Shown here piece after piece: positions 60,989 to 64,000 of a stretch of DNA of 64,000 nt. Source of the DNA: Clusia tigrina (taxonomy: Eukaryota; Arthropoda; Insecta; Diptera; Clusiidae); NCBI GenBank assembly GCA_920105625.2, contig OV050030.1, positions 83,231,400-83,295,399 on the forward strand, read 5' to 3'. Every line of letters starts with the position of its first letter. Positions within the stretch are counted from its first letter, which is position 1. The position numbers were made by a program, and so were the translations under genes. The notes under the pieces are model-generated. The model was not told the DNA's origin, made no database searches, and saw only the letters and a program-made list of their open reading frames with translations.

Positions 60989-62187
60989 TTAATCTTGATC
61001 CTCCCGAACAAGGATAGTACTGCAACCTTTATAAGGAGATAGCCTCTCCAAATGAACGACTTTCATTTGGTCCTGACATTTCTCGCCAACTGGATGCGTT
61101 ATACTACATCGTTGAGCCGCTTTATCACCTTATAAGGCCCTTCACAGTGTGTTTGCAGTTTTGGCGATAATCCCTTTCTCCTTTGCGGATTATGAAGCAT
61201 AACTAGCTGCCCTTCCTGAAATCCCTTAGAGTTTACTCGTACATCATATGTGGCTTTCCTTTTATCACTCATCAGTTGTGTACGATTTCTGCTGTTTCCA
61301 TGAATTTTATTCAACTGTTCTCGATTTTTAGGTATACAATTGCTGCATGGAAGTACTGTAGACGACTCTTTAGTCCATTCTTTCGCCAGAATGTCGGGTA
61401 CCTTTTTATTAGCTCGTATCTTGCTATTCTTGTCTCGCGGTTGCCTCTCACAGTTTACAATTGCTGAGATTCTCTGGAACCTTACCTTCTTTTTCGCTAT
61501 GGTTTCAGCGGTATTTGAAATATTCATTACTTTTTCTGGTGCGATTCGGCTCTTATGCTTCCCAACATCTCCGCCCATTTTGGCCCGTTGAACTGCCTCT
61601 CACTTGAGTGGGATTTTTGTCCGCCGCGATACAATGGCTTGTTTAACACCTCCATACTTATCCTCACCAAAGAATAACGGTATTTCGGTGTTCGCATATT
61701 TCAGCACTCGGCTTTTGAAATTTAGGGTGAATTCATTCCGAATCATAAAATCAACAGCTAAGATTACTTCATCCACAATATCCGCAACTATAAACTCGTG
61801 CGTCACTGTTGTGGTACCGATAGTGATTTTCCGTGTAACTTTTCCCAGTACCGGTGCATCATCTTCAGTTGCCGTACGCAAACTTATTCCCTGAAGCGGC
61901 TCGATTCACCGAACGAGATCCCTTCTAATTATGGAATGTGATGCCCCCGTATCCAAAGTTACCGCATTTTTGCTTCCGCTTATTACACTGTTGACAGTTA
62001 GGCTGTTATTTTTCCGCGCCATCTGAGAAACGAAGATTCTTGGGCCATCAGTTGTGGGAGTCCGTTCATTTCCCGGCTTGACAATCATTTCCGATTCCTT
62101 AATTCGGACTTTGTCTTGCTTTGGCATTCTTACCGGAGCTTGTGTTGCATAACGCTTCCATCTCAACTGGAAATTACGAGCCATGTG
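60989..62187 (-). pseudogene. U22 pol remnant, near-identical to U21
   Basis: It has the same TGA (61600-61602) and the same ILA change. The only difference from U21 seen by eye is one base near 61,705. Confidence 0.87.
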
Positions 62188-63338
62188 TCAGACATCACCG
62201 CCGGTGAAACTTTGTCCGTTCTCGACTCTTATCTGACGGGCTGTGCATTCTGACCGACACACCAATGCTGCTGTCTCTGATAACAAAGTGCTAGCTACTG
62301 TCTCCATATATGTAGCTTTCTGATTAATTATAGCAGAACGTTTTATCTCCTCATCGCGAATGCCATATGCGAAGGTGTCCATCATACACCTCTCAGTGAT
62401 CTCTTCTGGGTAGGCAAGAAAAGCCAACCGCTCCACTTCCACCGCAAACTGTTGTAGAGACTCACCACTCTTCTGTACACGTGTTTGTAGCTCTACTTGG
62501 TACATCTGCTTGCGATGTTCAATACCATACTCGCTCTGAACGGCATTCATCAAGCTTTCATAGCAGTCTCGCTCACTTTCTGAGATAGTTTGCAGCTCAT
62601 CAGCTCATCAGCGGCAGCACCTTTCAACGAAACGGTTAATGCAGCCACTTTTTTGCGAGCACTCCAACCATTTGTGCTAGCGGTAGTCTCAAACTGCATT
62701 CTGAAGACGTTAAATGTCGTGGTTCCATCATAGGTAGGAGGCTTCAGTTTTATTGAGGATAAAGCTGGCACAGGCACTGCACCTTCCTGTAGTAGGTGAA
62801 TTCTTTGCTCTATTTGTTGCTTGAAATCGTTCTGCTTTTGCTCGTTCGCAATGAATTTTTGTTCTACAGATTTTTTGAACGATTCTTGCCGTTTCTCAAT
62901 TTCACAAACCTTCCTGTCTACCATCTCGGACATTTCTTTCATCTGCTGTGAGTTCTGTTCCGCTAGTTGAGCAAGTCGTCTTTCACTCTGCTGTAACTGT
63001 TCTTTGACTTCCTCTTTGACAGCTTGAGCATTTTGTTGTAGCTGTCCCTTGACAGCTTGAGCATTTTTTTCATCTCGCTGCTGCATCTTTTCATCTCGGT
63101 GCTGCATATTCTGTTTGAAGGATTGTATTACCCCGATGATTGCGCTCATGTCAAAGTTACCCGTGTTAGTTTCTGGGGGTGTTTCTTCTTGGCGAGATGT
63201 CGTAGCCCTTTACATTGGAATTCATGCTCATCGACGTCTATACCCTGCTCCTCTAAAGCGCTTCTTAATCGCACATGCAGCTCCGCTTTAAGCCCTTGTG
63301 TTTGCAAATTTAAGCGCTCAAGCTCCTTCTTGAGCTGC
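62188..63338 (-). pseudogene. gag: U22 gag, frameshifts and lost N-terminus
   Basis: It has the 8 bp duplication near 62,604, one lost base near 63,206, and a deletion joining the SAP-like segment to the leader near 63,338, so the usual start region is gone. The C-terminal half resembles U19. Confidence 0.87.
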
Positions 63339-63365
63339 ATCCACAATCCCACTTCTGACACCAAT

Positions 63366-63922
63366 TGTTAAGAAATTGCCCTCCTGAGAATTCGTACCAC
63401 TGGATCCTGTAGTAATTAAACAATCTCTGGTTAAATTAAAATAACTAACTTTATATAATGATTGCAATTTACAAACTTAATATTAGGCTGAAAGTTTACT
63501 TTGTTACAATTGCACTTATTTCACAATTCATGAATCACTTTATTTAATAAATAATTTCATCACTTCACAAAATCACAATTTTAAATACTGCTGCTTCGAT
63601 TTAAATGCACGATGTACACACTGTTACGATCTCTGTTCGAATGTCTTCGACTTTGCACAGTCTTGTGCTTTTATAGTTTCGAATGGTTGAGGTAGAAACT
63701 TCTAGAATATACTAGAAGTTTCTGGATGTTTCTAGAACTTGATATACACCTCAAAGGAAGCTTTCATTATTTTACACCACCGACAGGGTGTTCTTAAGTA
63801 AACTTTTATACAAATATTTCGTGTCTTGACTTACACACACAGGGTGGTGCACTCATTCTCGAACTCCAGATGGGATCGTAAAAGTATGCATTCCCGTTTC
63901 ACTGATATGCAATCACGTTTCA
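63366..63922 (-). repeat. U22 LTR (557 bp)
   Basis: Type B with a roughly 25 bp deletion near 63,392. The TGTTAAG end is as in U19. The heat-shock cluster is at 63695-63737 and the TATA box at 63668-63676. Confidence 0.88.
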
Positions 63923-64000
63923 CTGCCCTCCGCTTAATCTTGTTCGTCCCGAACAAGGATAGTACTGCAACCTTTATAAGGAGAAAGCCTCTCCAAATGA
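63923..64000 (-). pseudogene. Start of the next unit: PPT and integrase end fragment
   Basis: The polypurine tract, the terminal pol stop and the inverted repeat continue past the U22 LTR, so the array runs on beyond the window. Confidence 0.85.

Larger units (their letters stand above)
1..64000 (-). mobile_element. Tandem array of a defective Ty3/gypsy LTR retrotransposon (U1-U22)
   Basis: The same LTR, PBS, gag, protease, integrase-tail, PPT order recurs without a break on the minus strand. The integrase-tail stop recurs at 1968, 4960, 7952, 10945, 14042, 17034, 20018, 23010, 26002, 28891, 31968, 34941, 37933, 40938, 43820, 46686, 49537, 52417, 55277, 58129 and 61099. Each unit has one LTR bordered on both sides by internal sequence, with no host DNA and no target-site duplication between units. 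No YxDD, RNase H, HHCC or DDE motif occurs in any translated frame, so the element is non-autonomous. Both ends of the array lie outside the window. Confidence 0.97.

Noticed and set aside
1..64000. Unusual genetic code with TGA as sense
   Set aside because: TAA and TAG also interrupt the same frames in many units, and most TGA changes are private nonsense mutations.
1..64000. Pure assembly artefact
   Set aside because: The units carry many different point changes, deletions and duplications, which one misassembled copy could not give. Copy number could still be wrong, especially for U20 to U22.
1..64000. An env gene (retrovirus-like element)
   Set aside because: The pol end runs directly into the polypurine tract and LTR, and no signal peptide or membrane segment is encoded between.

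Overview
The whole 64 kb window is one head-to-tail tandem array. About 22 copies (called U1 to U22 here, in order of + strand position) of a single degenerate Ty3/gypsy-type LTR retrotransposon follow each other with no unique DNA between them. Every copy reads on the minus strand. The common period is 2,992 bp, and units range from about 2,850 to 3,100 bp. The host is a eukaryote. An arthropod, probably an insect, is likely from the Gag and integrase-tail style, the A+T-rich LTRs and the metazoan-type TATA and heat-shock promoter, but the species cannot be named. No host gene, tRNA, rRNA, CRISPR array or bacterial feature was found.

Reading on the minus strand, each unit has: one LTR (typically 554 bp, 583 bp in the second half); a primer-binding site that looks complementary to a tRNA-Leu 3' end; gag with an N-terminal SAP-like segment, a long coiled coil, a capsid-like core and a broken CCHC knuckle; a pepsin-type protease (DTGA and ILG motifs); a linker joined directly to the GPY/F end of integrase; a polypurine tract; then the LTR of the next unit. 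Reverse transcriptase, RNase H and the integrase zinc and catalytic domains are absent from all copies. Neighbouring units share one LTR and show no target-site duplication. This fits amplification as DNA, by unequal exchange or from a one-LTR circle, rather than repeated insertion.

Three in-frame stops recur: a TGA inside the Gag zinc knuckle, a TGA just after the protease active site, and a TAA after the GPY/F motif. The first and third are in essentially every copy, and the second is missing only where a deletion removed it. The founder was therefore already defective. Each unit then carries its own nonsense mutations, frameshifts and deletions. Only U5, U8 and U9 keep a gag frame that opens with ATG and runs uninterrupted to the shared stop.

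Two families make up the array. Type A (U1 to U13, about 1 to 37,810) has 554 bp LTRs. Type B (U14 to U22, about 37,811 to the end) has 583 bp LTRs and has lost the gag ATG; U15 to U22 have also lost part of the knuckle. U14 is an A/B chimera. Shared private lesions (a 114 bp duplication, a 22 bp PBS deletion, a 119 bp protease deletion, an 8 bp gag duplication) are scattered among non-adjacent units, showing higher-order duplication and conversion.

The most interesting signal is in the LTR. A dense cluster of heat-shock elements (eight GAA/TTC boxes, seven perfect) lies about 20 bp upstream of a TATA box and is kept in every copy. The array is in effect 22 tandem heat-shock-type promoters, each pointing into a roughly 3 kb repeat, which raises the possibility of a heat-inducible satellite.
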